Positions 39,922 to 49,188 of a DNA stretch of 64,000 bases are shown here, one piece after another. Positions within the stretch are counted from its first letter, which is position 1, and each line of letters begins with the position of its first letter. A program made the position numbers and the translations under genes. The notes below the pieces were generated by a model. The model was given only the letters and a program-made list of their open reading frames with translations. It ran no database searches and was not told the DNA's origin. The DNA is from Myxococcales bacterium FL481 (lineage in GTDB: Bacteria > Myxococcota_A > Polyangia > Nannocystales > Nannocystaceae). The stretch lies in the NCBI GenBank assembly GCA_006508105.1, contig QKPP01000279.1:1-64000 (forward strand). Reading direction: 5' to 3'.

Positions 39922-42153
39922 CTACTCGTCCATGGATGGGAACGGACCGACGACGCCGACGTACGCAAGCTCGTCCGTCGGGTCTTGGACCTGATCCTGG
40001 TCGCTTTCGCCGTACGGATGCTGCACCACACTGGTGATGTACCCGTAGCCGCCGATGTTGGCGTACCAGTACGGCGAGGTCGTCTCCGAACCGTAGGGCG
40101 TCGTCTGAATGCGGACAAGCTCCTCACGCTCGAGGTCGTACTCCCAGATCACGTCGTTTTGGTGCTTGGCCGTATCCTCGCCGATAATCAGCGTGTTGTA
40201 GCCGGTGATGAACGTCACGTTGTCCGGGTTGGCAATCCCGTCCACATCGCAGCTGTTTCCAGCCTCAGGGCTATCGTCGGCATACGTCTTCTCGATGCCC
40301 TCCACAATTCCGTACCAGTTGATGGCGACGAAGTCGCTGCCGATCGTTTCGTCGCTGTCGACGTCAAGCCCGTACACCGCACCACAGGTGTTCGCATTGA
40401 GGCGAATATCGTTGGGGCCCCCGATGTCGTACTGGGGGTTGTCCTCTCCGTTCTTCTTGTTGTCTTCCATGCCCCGCTCGACCGCGCTCATGGCCACGAA
40501 CATGCGGCTCGCATCTGGATCGAACGTCAGACCCTCTTCTTTGCGCAGCTCGGTGGTGGCCCCGAGGTAGGCGGCGTACCGGCGAGTCTCGAAGCGAGAT
40601 GCGGCGGTCTCCATGCCCTCTTTGAGCTTGAGACATTCGAACAGGGGGTCGCCGGCATTCGTCGACTGAAAGCCCTCTGGGCACTCGCCGGTGAGCGTCG
40701 CGTCGTCGCCTTCCCCCTCCGTCAGGCCATCAGCCACTTCAAAGATGTCCTCGAAGGCGATCCCTTCCTCACGATCGAGGTAGGCCCGAATGTCAGCGTT
40801 GGTGGCGTGGCCGAGATCAACCCACTCGATCTCGGCTTCGCCCGCGCCTTCGTCGGAGGTTTGATTCCACTTCATCGCGTAGAGCGTACCGGCGTCCAAC
40901 GCTCCCGCCTCGTCGGCCACGAACATGAACAATCCAACGTTGGTTCCGTCGTCGGTCAGGTAGACCGTCTTCTGGTCCGGCATGACGTAGGCCAGCTCAA
41001 AGCTGATACGCCCCATGACGTAGTGTTTCTCGAGGGTTTGTGCGCCCTCGCTGTCGAGCGCGAACTCCCAGGCCCAGCCGTAGTCGTACGGGGTGTAGAC
41101 CGCTCGCACGGCCTCCATCTCCACGGCCGATGGATCGCTGACATCGATGTTGAAGTAACGCAGCATCGGGCGCGCGTAGTCTTCGTGGAGCTCTTCAATG
41201 GACGTCACGGCGGACCATCCGCGAGCTTCCGGCGGGTACTCCTCGCCACCGAGGTGAGTTCCCCACGGGGTCACGCTGCCCGCACAGGGGTTCCACAGCC
41301 CACCCCATGCCGAGAAGTCGATGTTTTCGGTCGAGACGGCCGTCAGCGCTCCGGTCTTGGCGTCCTGAGCCACTTCGGTCAGATACGCACCACCGGGCAA
41401 AGACTCGAAGTGCGTGACCATGTGGAGCTTGTCGCCGACCGTGAGAATCGAGTTGTAGTCGGCCGAGTTGGCGATGAAGTGCGAGCCGTCCCCGGAGTCG
41501 AGCACCGGGTCGCCGTTTTGGTCGCGCATCAGGCCGAACGTCCCGTTGTCCGCCGTGTCGTCGTCGGCGATTCCGGGCCGGTCTCCGCTGCGCAAAATCG
41601 TGTGGTAGCCGATGTCGTACCACTCGCCGTCGACGCGCGTGCGCTCCGAGGCCAAGATGGCCCGCTTCTGCTCGTCGGTGGCGGGGAACTCCACCGCCTC
41701 GAAGACGAGCGGGTCGTCCGGATCCACGCCATCGCCCGTGCCGCTATCCTCGCCGGTGCCGCTGTCGTCGCCGGTGTCGCTGTCGTCGCCGGTGTCGCTG
41801 TCGTCGCCAGTGTCGCCGTCCCCGTCACCGTCGCCATCACCATCGCCGTCGCCATCACCATCGCCGTCGCCATCACCATCGCCGTCGCCATCACCGTCGC
41901 CGTCGCCGTCGCCGTCACCGTCGCCGTCGCCATCACCATCGCCGTCGCCATCACCGTCGCCATCACCGTCGCCGTCGCCATCACCGTCGCCGTCGCCGTC
42001 ACCCATCATGCCGGTGTCGTCCGCCTTGTCGTCGTCGTCGTCATCGTCGCCGCAGGCGGCAAGCAACGCGATTGCAGTGAAAGCGGGAAAAGCCAAGGCG
42101 CGAAGGCGCCGTACAGAACCAAGTTTGAAGGAATGCGGGTAGCAGTGTGTCAT
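39922..42153 (-). CDS. PhoX/DUF839-like phosphatase lipoprotein with long (DG)n linker
   Basis: Lipobox [10 protein letters not shown], then (DG)n, then [50 protein letters not shown]...; ATG at 42151-42153 just inside the longer track ORF. Confidence 0.75.
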   Translation of the reverse strand: MTHCYPHSFKLGSVRRLRALAFPAFTAIALLAACGDDDDDDDKADDTGMMGDGDGDGDGDGDGDGDGDGDGDGDGDGDGDGDGDGDGDGDGDGDGDGDGDGDGDGDGDGDGDGDTGDDSDTGDDSDTGDDSGTGEDSGTGDGVDPDDPLVFEAVEFPATDEQKRAILASERTRVDGEWYDIGYHTILRSGDRPGIADDDTADNGTFGLMRDQNGDPVLDSGDGSHFIANSADYNSILTVGDKLHMVTHFESLPGGAYLTEVAQDAKTGALTAVSTENIDFSAWGGLWNPCAGSVTPWGTHLGGEEYPPEARGWSAVTSIEELHEDYARPMLRYFNIDVSDPSAVEMEAVRAVYTPYDYGWAWEFALDSEGAQTLEKHYVMGRISFELAYVMPDQKTVYLTDDGTNVGLFMFVADEAGALDAGTLYAMKWNQTSDEGAGEAEIEWVDLGHATNADIRAYLDREEGIAFEDIFEVADGLTEGEGDDATLTGECPEGFQSTNAGDPLFECLKLKEGMETAASRFETRRYAAYLGATTELRKEEGLTFDPDASRMFVAMSAVERGMEDNKKNGEDNPQYDIGGPNDIRLNANTCGAVYGLDVDSDETIGSDFVAINWYGIVEGIEKTYADDSPEAGNSCDVDGIANPDNVTFITGYNTLIIGEDTAKHQNDVIWEYDLEREELVRIQTTPYGSETTSPYWYANIGGYGYITSVVQHPYGESDQDQVQDPTDELAYVGVVGPFPSMDE
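41812..42003 (-). repeat. Asp-Gly coding repeat (hexameric, with 18-bp higher-order units)
   Basis: ccatcaccatcgccgtcg-type units; encodes GDGDGDGD... on the minus strand. Confidence 0.95.
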
Positions 42154-42404
42154 CGACTCGCCGTGAGCGTGGCCCGCCGGTTCTTCAGTGAAAGAGCAAA
42201 TCGTTGACATTTCGGTGTCGTTTCGACGCCCGCAGCATGGCGACCAAACCCGGACGGTTCTCCGCAGCGCGTTTCCTCGTCTCCCGGCGCGACGCGTTTT
42301 TTGCCGCCGCCTCGCGGCCTTCGGGGCGATTCGGCGTGTGCCAACCAGAGCGGTCGCGCTGCCCGGTCCCCGCGAGAGCCCCGCCATCGACACCGACGCG
42401 AGTC

Positions 42405-43523
42405 TTAGCCAGCCTCGCGGAGAAAACCCAAGTCGGTGAGCCGTTCGATGTTCCCGCGGACGAGTGGATCTCCCGGACACAGCTGCTCCGCGGCCAGAAA
42501 TTGCGACAACGCCCGCGGGTAGTCCTTGGCCAACAGCGCCTCGATACCCCGCTCACACGCGTCCGCGAACGCGGCGTGGGTCGATTCCGAAACCACCTCG
42601 CGTATCGGTGAATCCGACCGCCGGGTGGGACCCCCCGGGGCGGGACCGTCACCTTCGCCCGGCGTCGGCCCGTTGGCAGCCGCGGGCACGGTCCCCGTTG
42701 GGCCCAAGGTGCGCGCCGCGTCGGCGTCGTCGTCGTCAAACATCTGCGCGAACACGTCTTCGGTCGTCTCGTCTGCCGCCACGGACATCGCCGACGGCTG
42801 GGCGGGGGCGACGACCTTGGAACATGCACCGGTCTCGTCGCGGTGGTCTTCGTCGTGCGCTCGCGCCGAATCCATCAACAGGGACTGCCACGCCCCTGGC
42901 GAGATGTTGCGCGGCTCCTCACACGCCGTGACCCCGCGGCACGCCACGGTGGTGTCGCCGGCCAAAGCCAATCGAGCCAGGCGCACAAACGCCGTGTCCC
43001 CTCCCCCCTCATCATCCTGGGCGCAATGCACATCGCCTTGCCACACGATAATCCGCCCCTCGGCCCCCAACCCGCGTACCTCGATCACCACGGAATGCCG
43101 ACCGATGCAAGCCAGCTGAACGTACTCGTCGAGCGAGAACGGCATCGCTTCCTCCGTCTCGTCGCGCGCCAGCTTCGCCCCGACCGCCGCCCGAAGCTCG
43201 GTCATCGCCACTGGTTTCTCGTAGACCGTCACATTCGCGCGAGCGGGAATCTGGCTCCCCAAGGTACCCAGATACGCGGAGATTACGATCACCGGGATCT
43301 CGATCTTGGCGCGGTCCAAAGACCCGAGAATTTCCAACCCGGAACCATCGGGCAAATCGAGGTCTGTCACGAGAAGACTCGGCGGGGCGGAGGCGATCAA
43401 TGCGAGCGCGTCCGCTACCGTGCCGGCGCCGTCGGCCTCCACGCCGGACAGCTTGGCCAAACTCCGCACAATGGCCGAGCGTAGGACCGCCTCATCCTCG
43501 ACGACCAGTACGCGCTGCGTCAC
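42405..43523 (-). CDS. Response regulator: receiver domain plus DUF4388-like C-terminal region
   Basis: VTQRVLVVEDEAVLRSAIVRSLAKL...LLVTDLDLPDGSGLEIL...VIVISAYLG...VYEKPV; then MPFSLDEYVQLACIGRHSVVIEV..GRIIVWQGDVHCAQ. GTG at 43523 has an ideal AAGGAG SD; the track start (TTG 43544) is less likely. Confidence 0.83.
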   Translation of the reverse strand: MTQRVLVVEDEAVLRSAIVRSLAKLSGVEADGAGTVADALALIASAPPSLLVTDLDLPDGSGLEILGSLDRAKIEIPVIVISAYLGTLGSQIPARANVTVYEKPVAMTELRAAVGAKLARDETEEAMPFSLDEYVQLACIGRHSVVIEVRGLGAEGRIIVWQGDVHCAQDDEGGGDTAFVRLARLALAGDTTVACRGVTACEEPRNISPGAWQSLLMDSARAHDEDHRDETGACSKVVAPAQPSAMSVAADETTEDVFAQMFDDDDADAARTLGPTGTVPAAANGPTPGEGDGPAPGGPTRRSDSPIREVVSESTHAAFADACERGIEALLAKDYPRALSQFLAAEQLCPGDPLVRGNIERLTDLGFLREAG

Positions 43524-43552
43524 GTCCCGCTCCTTGTCATCCAAGCGCCCCC

Positions 43553-43574
43553 CCCCGCGGCCTAGGCCGCGGGG
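43553..43574. promoter_or_regulatory. 22-bp perfect palindrome CCCCGCGGCCTAGGCCGCGGGG between the ODP-like and response-regulator genes
   Basis: Direct reading; spans the ODP-like stop codon (43562-43564) and abuts a C9 run (43548-43556) on the RR side. Confidence 0.75.
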
Positions 43575-44335
43575 CTCTTGCGCGAAGGAAGCTCAAACCT
43601 CGTCATCAGATCGATGCCACACTCGAGCTCACTGACCCACTCGACGAACCGCTCCACCATCGCCTTGCCCTTGAACAAGCCCCCGTGCTGCGGAGCGATG
43701 ATCTCGATGTCGAGCTGGCGAGCCATCGCCGCCCAGGTCTGCAAGACTCGCTTCGATGCCATGTAGCGGCGATGAAAGCCGTCCATGTACTGCACGTGAG
43801 CGTCGAAGTCGTCGACATAGATATCGTCATTTCCGATCGAAGCGCCCAGATCTCCGGTGTACAGAATCTTGGCGATCGGGTCGTAGACCTGAATATTGCC
43901 GCATGAGTGCAAAAAGTGGGCAGGCAGCAGAGCGAGCTCGCACCCCCCGAGCGGGAGGTACATCCCCTCGTCGGGAACCGGATGCAGCCGGTCGGCCACG
44001 AGGTGGTCGAGACCGAAATGGGGCACGAATCGGGTCCACAGGGCCGAGCACCAGGCCTCGGCGTCGGTCGTCATCAGCCACCCGTTCGCCGCCGCGACGA
44101 TATCCGGATCTTGGTGCGACAAGAACAAGTGCCGCAGTCGGCCACCGTTGAGCAGTGACATCGTCTCGGAGAACACCTGATTGTAGATTTTATGCCCGCC
44201 GGGGTCCAAGATCATGGCCTCTTTGTTGTCCACGATGACGTGCTGGTTCGCCTGCACGGCGATACTGGCCGAGTTGAAGTCCTCGAGAAGGACGTTTTTG
44301 TGGGTTTCGCTCTCAAACAGAATCGTATTGGGCAT
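43562..44335 (-). CDS. Stand-alone di-iron metallo-beta-lactamase-fold protein (ODP/FprA-like oxygen-binding type)
   Basis: LFLSHQDPDIVAA (HxDxD), AHFLHSCGN, LYTGDLGAS and APQHGGLFKG metal-ligand motifs as in flavodiiron/ODP MBL domains; 257 aa with no flavodoxin domain. Confidence 0.75.
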   Translation of the reverse strand: MPNTILFESETHKNVLLEDFNSASIAVQANQHVIVDNKEAMILDPGGHKIYNQVFSETMSLLNGGRLRHLFLSHQDPDIVAAANGWLMTTDAEAWCSALWTRFVPHFGLDHLVADRLHPVPDEGMYLPLGGCELALLPAHFLHSCGNIQVYDPIAKILYTGDLGASIGNDDIYVDDFDAHVQYMDGFHRRYMASKRVLQTWAAMARQLDIEIIAPQHGGLFKGKAMVERFVEWVSELECGIDLMTRFELPSRKSPAA

Positions 44336-44359
44336 ATGGCTCCTTGCGTTGGTCGACGA

Positions 44360-45475
44360 TCAGCTGCCGGTCAGGGCCTCGTCCGCCGCCGTTGCCTTGC
44401 GGGGGCGCTCCAACGGAAGACGGATGTAAACGGTGGTTCCCTCGCCGGGCTTGCTCACAATCGTGAGCGCGCCGAACACCGACTCCGTGGCCCGACGGCA
44501 CAAGGCGAGTCCGATCCCGCTCCCGCGGGGTTTGGTGGTGTAGAACAACTCAGTGCAGCGCCCCACGACGTCGGAGGTCATCCCGGCGCCGGTGTCCGCC
44601 ACCGCGAGTAACAACACCCGCCCCTGCCGTTCCATGCGGGCGCGCACGCAGACCCGGTCCCCGTCCCGGCACGCGGCGACCGCATTGCTGACCAAGTTGA
44701 AAATCAGGGCCTTGATCGCGTTGGCAGAGAAGGGCAAACGGCCCAGTGACTCGATCTCCGTCCGCAACTCGACGCCAGACTTGCGCGCAACGGGTTGCAT
44801 GACGCAGCAAGTCTCGGCGACGGCTTGCTCGATGTCCTCGGCGCGCGGGCTCCTGAGTTCTTGCTCGGCGACCCCGAGCCCCTGCAACGTCAGGCCCAGC
44901 CGATGAACCTCGGCCAAAATCGCCTCGAGTTCCGCGTGAACCGGGCTCGCTTGATCGTCTTCGAGCAAGACCTCGACAGCGGCGCGAATCGAAGCCAACG
45001 GATTGCGCAGCTCGTGCAACAAAGTGGGCAGCAACTCGCGGACACCGGCGAGCTGCAGCAACCGTCGACGTTCCTCGCGCAGCTCCACCACCGGACCAAT
45101 ATCGTAAAACGAGACCAGTCGATCTGCGCACAGGCTCCGGCCAGCTGCGGCGGGGTTCGTCGACGACAGGCAGCACTGCACCCAGTGGATCCCGTCTCGA
45201 GCGTCCGGCAGTCGCAACTCGAACTCCTTTCTCGAGTCACGCATGGGCTCGAACTGAGCGGCCTGTACGATGCCCGGCAGCACACGCTCGAGCGGTGCAC
45301 CCATGAGTTCCTCTCGCGCCTTGGCCAGCATCGCCACGGCAGCGTCGTTGATGCCCGCGAGACAGCCCGTAGAATCGGTGACCAAAACCCCGCCGGGCAA
45401 ACACTCCAACGGCACCAACTGCCGAGCGTCTCCCCTTCGGTGCCCGCCGCGTTCCAAGGTCGCTAGTCCTCCCAA
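44360..45475 (-). CDS. PAS-type sensor histidine kinase
   Basis: PAS-like GGVLVTDSTGCLAGINDAAVAMLAKAREELMG; H-box LHELRNPLASIRAAVEVLLED; N/G boxes FNLVSNAVAACRDGD, VADTGAGMTSD, TKPRGSGIGLAL. Confidence 0.92.
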   Translation of the reverse strand: MGGLATLERGGHRRGDARQLVPLECLPGGVLVTDSTGCLAGINDAAVAMLAKAREELMGAPLERVLPGIVQAAQFEPMRDSRKEFELRLPDARDGIHWVQCCLSSTNPAAAGRSLCADRLVSFYDIGPVVELREERRRLLQLAGVRELLPTLLHELRNPLASIRAAVEVLLEDDQASPVHAELEAILAEVHRLGLTLQGLGVAEQELRSPRAEDIEQAVAETCCVMQPVARKSGVELRTEIESLGRLPFSANAIKALIFNLVSNAVAACRDGDRVCVRARMERQGRVLLLAVADTGAGMTSDVVGRCTELFYTTKPRGSGIGLALCRRATESVFGALTIVSKPGEGTTVYIRLPLERPRKATAADEALTGS

Positions 45476-46347
45476 TGCTCTTTGCTCATCAGCGGCTCGA
45501 TCTTGTCGAGGGCCGCATCCAGGGCCAACGGCGCGAGCGACCGACTCTTCGAGGTCGCCGACAGCAAGTATCGTTCGCCGGCCACAGTGAACATTCGATG
45601 CATCACCGTCTGGTTGTTCGTATCTGTCGCGACGAACGCTTGGGGGGCCGGTTGGTCGAACTGGGGGTAGCGCTCGCTCAGGGAGATGTAAGCCGATGCG
45701 ATGGCCGCAAGGGCCTCGGCGTCGTTGGCGGCGCGCGAGCTGTGGGCGACCGCTAGCCCCTCGGCATCGCTGAGGACCACGTGGACCAGGCCGGCTCGAG
45801 CGACAATGGCGTCCAGCAGCCGGGGAAGGTCCGTGCGGCTTCGACCGGCTGGCAAGTCCCGCAGCGCCTGGGCGAGCCGTTCTTGGGACACGACCGGGTC
45901 GAGTGCCGTCGCGATCGCGCGCTTGACTGCGTCGGCCTCCCCCTCGCGGGCAAGCAACGGCGCCAAGAGTCCCTGGAGTTCCTTTTTGAACGCACTCGCA
46001 TCGTCGCCGCGCGGGGCCAGGGCTCGACGAATCTCCGCCCCCAGATGGTCGCCTTTGGCGTCGCTTTCCGCGAGCCGGTGGGAGACGACGTCGAGCTGAC
46101 GCCGCATGTCCTCAATCGCATCTCCACCGGCGCTGAGGTTGCCCATCGCGTCGCGCAGCTCCTCCGCCACCCGGCTGACCCGGGCGAGTTCCGGCTCAAC
46201 GCCACCGTGCGCCCCGCCGCTCGCCGAGGGCTCGGCCATCTCCCACACGAGCTGTTCTCGCTGCCGACGAGCTCGCCGAGCTGCGAGCAAATAGCCGCCC
46301 GTCCACAGGCAGGCGGCGGCGAGTGTGCCAAGCGTCCACGTGATCAT
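45463..46347 (-). CDS. Membrane-anchored Roadblock/LC7-like protein with coiled coil
   Basis: N-terminal TM (LGTLAAACLWTGGYLLAARRARRQREQ), coiled coil, C-terminal LPRLLDAIVARAGLVHVVLSDAEGLAVAHSSRAANDAEALAAIASAYISLSERY resembling LC7. Confidence 0.6.
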   Translation of the reverse strand: MITWTLGTLAAACLWTGGYLLAARRARRQREQLVWEMAEPSASGGAHGGVEPELARVSRVAEELRDAMGNLSAGGDAIEDMRRQLDVVSHRLAESDAKGDHLGAEIRRALAPRGDDASAFKKELQGLLAPLLAREGEADAVKRAIATALDPVVSQERLAQALRDLPAGRSRTDLPRLLDAIVARAGLVHVVLSDAEGLAVAHSSRAANDAEALAAIASAYISLSERYPQFDQPAPQAFVATDTNNQTVMHRMFTVAGERYLLSATSKSRSLAPLALDAALDKIEPLMSKEHWED

Positions 46348-47090
46348 CAGCGAATCTCTTTGGGGTCGTGGGGAGTCAAGCAGCGACCATGCTGTTCGAT
46401 CCGAACTTGCACTCGCCGCTGCTCGGGTGCGTCCGGATCGTGGTGCGTGCTGGGCTGGTACTCCCCAAACGCCCGCACCGTGATCCGGTCAGCCGCCACG
46501 CCCGCGCGACGCAACCAGCCCGCGATGCGCTCGCCACGGTCGTGACTGAGTTGAAGATTGAACGCCGGGGTTCCGCTCGCGTCTGAGTGCGCGTCGATGA
46601 GAACTCGAGTCTCAACCTGCGCTCGTGCAAGCGCCGCGGTCGAGTCGAGGCTGGCGCGAAGGGGTTGTTGAGGGTGCAAGCTTCCCTTCGCGTAGGTCAA
46701 GCTGGCGGCCGGCTCACACGGCGACAGCGCCTGTTGCTGAGTGGAAGCCGACGGGGCCGCCAGGGGCGAATCGGCGCCGACGGATGGGCCTTGCGCTGCG
46801 ATGACTGGCGGGGAAGCGCCAGGCGTCGCTGCGGCAGGGCCCCACTGGCGCACGCCAGGTTCCGACGAGCCCGCGTCCACGCCAGCCCGCGCCACCGCGT
46901 AGGCCGTCTCGACCCGGTCGATTCGGTGCACCGCCGCCGCGGCGCAAGCCAGCCCGAGCAAGCTGAGCAACACCCCGATTGGCCACGGTTGGGTCTCCCC
47001 GAACAATCGGTACGCTGGCCCGATCGGTACGACGACGATGGCCGGTGACGATCCTGACACCGGCGGAGGAACGATGGATACGGCCGACAT
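46347..47090 (-). CDS. OmpA-like domain protein
   Basis: TRVLIDAHSDASGTPAFNLQLSHDRGERIAGWLRRAGVAADRITVRAFGEYQP..HDPDAPEQRRVQVRIE. Confidence 0.72.
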   Translation of the reverse strand: MSAVSIVPPPVSGSSPAIVVVPIGPAYRLFGETQPWPIGVLLSLLGLACAAAAVHRIDRVETAYAVARAGVDAGSSEPGVRQWGPAAATPGASPPVIAAQGPSVGADSPLAAPSASTQQQALSPCEPAASLTYAKGSLHPQQPLRASLDSTAALARAQVETRVLIDAHSDASGTPAFNLQLSHDRGERIAGWLRRAGVAADRITVRAFGEYQPSTHHDPDAPEQRRVQVRIEQHGRCLTPHDPKEIR

Positions 47091-47100
47091 CTCCCAAGCC

Positions 47101-47466
47101 CTACAAGACCCGCTTGATCTCCTCGGCGGCGCGTCGCGTGTCGAGAAACAACAAGCCGAGTTTGGCCGACTCGGTGGCCAAAGCCAGCAGCAACGATCCC
47201 GAACCGGCGGACATCAGCACCGCAAAGCCTTGGTCCCCGCGCACCAGAACTTCCTTGAGATTTCCGCGCTCGAGTTCGCGCGCCGCGCGACTGCCCAGGC
47301 TGAGAATGCTGGAACTCATGGCGCCCACTCGCGCCTCTTCAATGTGCTGAGGCAACGCACTCGCAATCATTAGACCGTCTTCGGAAATCAGCGCACTTGC
47401 CTCGACATCGGGCGAACTGCTTTGCAGGGTCCGAAGTACGCGATTCATGTTCTCAACTCGACTCAT
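47101..47466 (-). CDS. Roadblock/LC7 domain protein (MglB-like)
   Basis: 121 aa; SPDVEASALISEDGLMIASALPQHIEEARVGAMSSSILSLGSRAARELERGNLKEVLVRGDQGFAVLM. Confidence 0.88.
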   Translation of the reverse strand: MSRVENMNRVLRTLQSSSPDVEASALISEDGLMIASALPQHIEEARVGAMSSSILSLGSRAARELERGNLKEVLVRGDQGFAVLMSAGSGSLLLALATESAKLGLLFLDTRRAAEEIKRVL

Positions 47467-47890
47467 CGTGGCCCTTCCTTGCGCGGGCCGGCATCACATC
47501 GCCCGAAGACGGCGACGCGGCCAAGCGGCCCTTGAACCTGTGGCGACCATCGGCTGACGTCCGCGACGCTTGAAGTCGTGATCCAGTGGAGCCGGCGGCG
47601 ATGCGCCGCAAGCAATGAAGGCGAAACTACGCGGCGAACCACGCTGGTCGCTTTTCGGCCGGCCCCTCGTGGGCTCAGCCGAGCATCCAGCCGAGCGGAG
47701 AACCGACGCTAAACGCCTGTGCGCGTACGAATTCGGGATCCCGGGTCGACGCCGCCGGCGAGCCCAGCCGAAAGAGACTGCGAATGATTTGCGGCCGCCC
47801 GGGGTGAACTTCTGCTTGTTTTTGCGCGGTCAAAAACGGTGTGACCGCCATCGTGCACATCCGCGGCGAGGCCGTCGCCGACCCCCGCGC

Positions 47891-48478
47891 CTAGCCAGCC
47901 CCACCGACTCCGTCGGTGCCGCGTGGAATCAACAGCTCGTCGAAGACCCGCACCTGAGCGCGGAGCTCACCATCGGTCCGCAGACCCGCTGCGCCGAGCA
48001 GCACAATCTGGACACTGCCGAGAAACGCACCGTAGGCCGCAATGGCCAAGCGTCGCGCCCGAGCGCGCGGTGCTCCCAACTCTCGATACAAGCGCGTGAC
48101 GTAGTCGAGACGCTTGGACTGCACTCGCTCGTACACGGGGCGCACCACGGGATCGCCCGTAGCCGCGGAGGCCCCGATGGCGGCCTCAGCCCGCAGAAAG
48201 TCGATGCGATCCCAAGCCTCACGAAACAGTGCCCGCAGCCGGTCGGCTGGGTCGTCGATCGTCTCGAGCCGGGCGATCACGTCGTCGGTGGCGAGCCGTT
48301 CCCAAAGCTCGACCGTGCGCAGGACGAGGGCTGCGCGGTTGGAGAAGTGCCAGTAGAAGCTGCCTTTGGTGACGCCTAGCTCGGCCGCGAGCGGTTCGAC
48401 CGCGACGGCCGGCAGGCCACCGCGCCCCCACGCCACCAGTGCGGCCCGTGCCCAGTCCCGTTCACTCAGATCAGCCAT
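47891..48478 (-). CDS. TetR family transcriptional regulator
   Basis: ALVAWGRGGLPAVAVEPLAAELGVTKGSFYWHFSNRAALVLRTVELWE; ATG at 48476-48478. Confidence 0.9.
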   Translation of the reverse strand: MADLSERDWARAALVAWGRGGLPAVAVEPLAAELGVTKGSFYWHFSNRAALVLRTVELWERLATDDVIARLETIDDPADRLRALFREAWDRIDFLRAEAAIGASAATGDPVVRPVYERVQSKRLDYVTRLYRELGAPRARARRLAIAAYGAFLGSVQIVLLGAAGLRTDGELRAQVRVFDELLIPRGTDGVGGAG

Positions 48479-48500
48479 GGGTCTCGCGAGATCGACGCCA

Positions 48501-48537
48501 CCATACGCAACCGTATGGCCCATACGCAACCGTATGG
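48501..48537. promoter_or_regulatory. Duplicated palindromic operator: CCATACGCAACCGTATGG-C-CCATACGCAACCGTATGG
   Basis: Two identical 18-bp sites (7-bp perfect inverted arms, CAAC spacer) with 19-bp period in the tetR/membrane-protein divergent intergenic region. Confidence 0.9.
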
Positions 48538-48550
48538 TACGGTCCCGGAC

Positions 48551-48970
48551 ATGAGCATTCCCCTCGACGAGCCCCCTCGCGCGCGCAAACGCTGGGCCGG
48601 CACGGCGGTACTGGCCATCGCCGCCGTCCATACCCTCCTCGGGGTGCTGCTGGGCGCCCGCGTCCTGCCCGACCCCCAGCTACAAGCGCGGGTGGGCGAT
48701 CGCGTGATCTTGTTCGACCTCCAGCTGCTGATGGGGTCCAGCGCAGACTTCGTGACCCTCACGCTGTTTTGGTTCCTGTTTTTCGGGTTCGCGCTCGCCC
48801 CATTCGGCGCACTGATGCGACACGTGGAGCGAGAGCGAGAGTTGCCGCGGTTTGTCGGACTCCACCTCGCCGCCTTGGGCCTCGGCGGGGGATTGCTCCT
48901 GCCGGCATCGGGTTTCTGGTTCGCCCTGCTCCCCGCCTTCAACGTGCTCACCGGACGCTCTCAGAGCTAG
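48551..48970 (+). CDS. Small polytopic membrane protein (DUF6463-like)
   Basis: 139 aa from ATG 48551 (MSIPLDEPPRARKRWAG), about 4 TMs; divergent from tetR. Confidence 0.6.
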   Translation: MSIPLDEPPRARKRWAGTAVLAIAAVHTLLGVLLGARVLPDPQLQARVGDRVILFDLQLLMGSSADFVTLTLFWFLFFGFALAPFGALMRHVERERELPRFVGLHLAALGLGGGLLLPASGFWFALLPAFNVLTGRSQS

Positions 48971-49188
48971 CCGACCCGGCGCAGCGTCACGTTCGCTTGA
49001 CGGACGCGACGGGGCGCGAGTTGGCCGCGGCCCGTGACGCCCGTTCGCTTCTCCGTTCCTGCCGGTGCCGGCGGCACAGCTGGGCATGATGCCGTTGGGC
49101 GCGGGTCGCTCGGCGGCGAGCTTCTCGGGCCACCGGGCGTCGGTTTGACTCGCGCCGCAAGCGGGCCGTGAGGCATCATCTCGACCTT

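Noticed and set aside
41612-42142. SPSPSPSP plus-strand ORF
   Set aside because: Alternate-frame antisense of the same DG repeat.
39985-42207. 740-aa plus-strand ORF antisense to the PhoX-like gene, with [16 protein letters not shown] repeat
   Set aside because: Exact antisense of the (DG)n codons; no start context; explained by GC-skewed codon usage opening antisense frames.
47615-48379. 254-aa plus-strand ORF
   Set aside because: Antisense to the TetR gene and downstream spacer.
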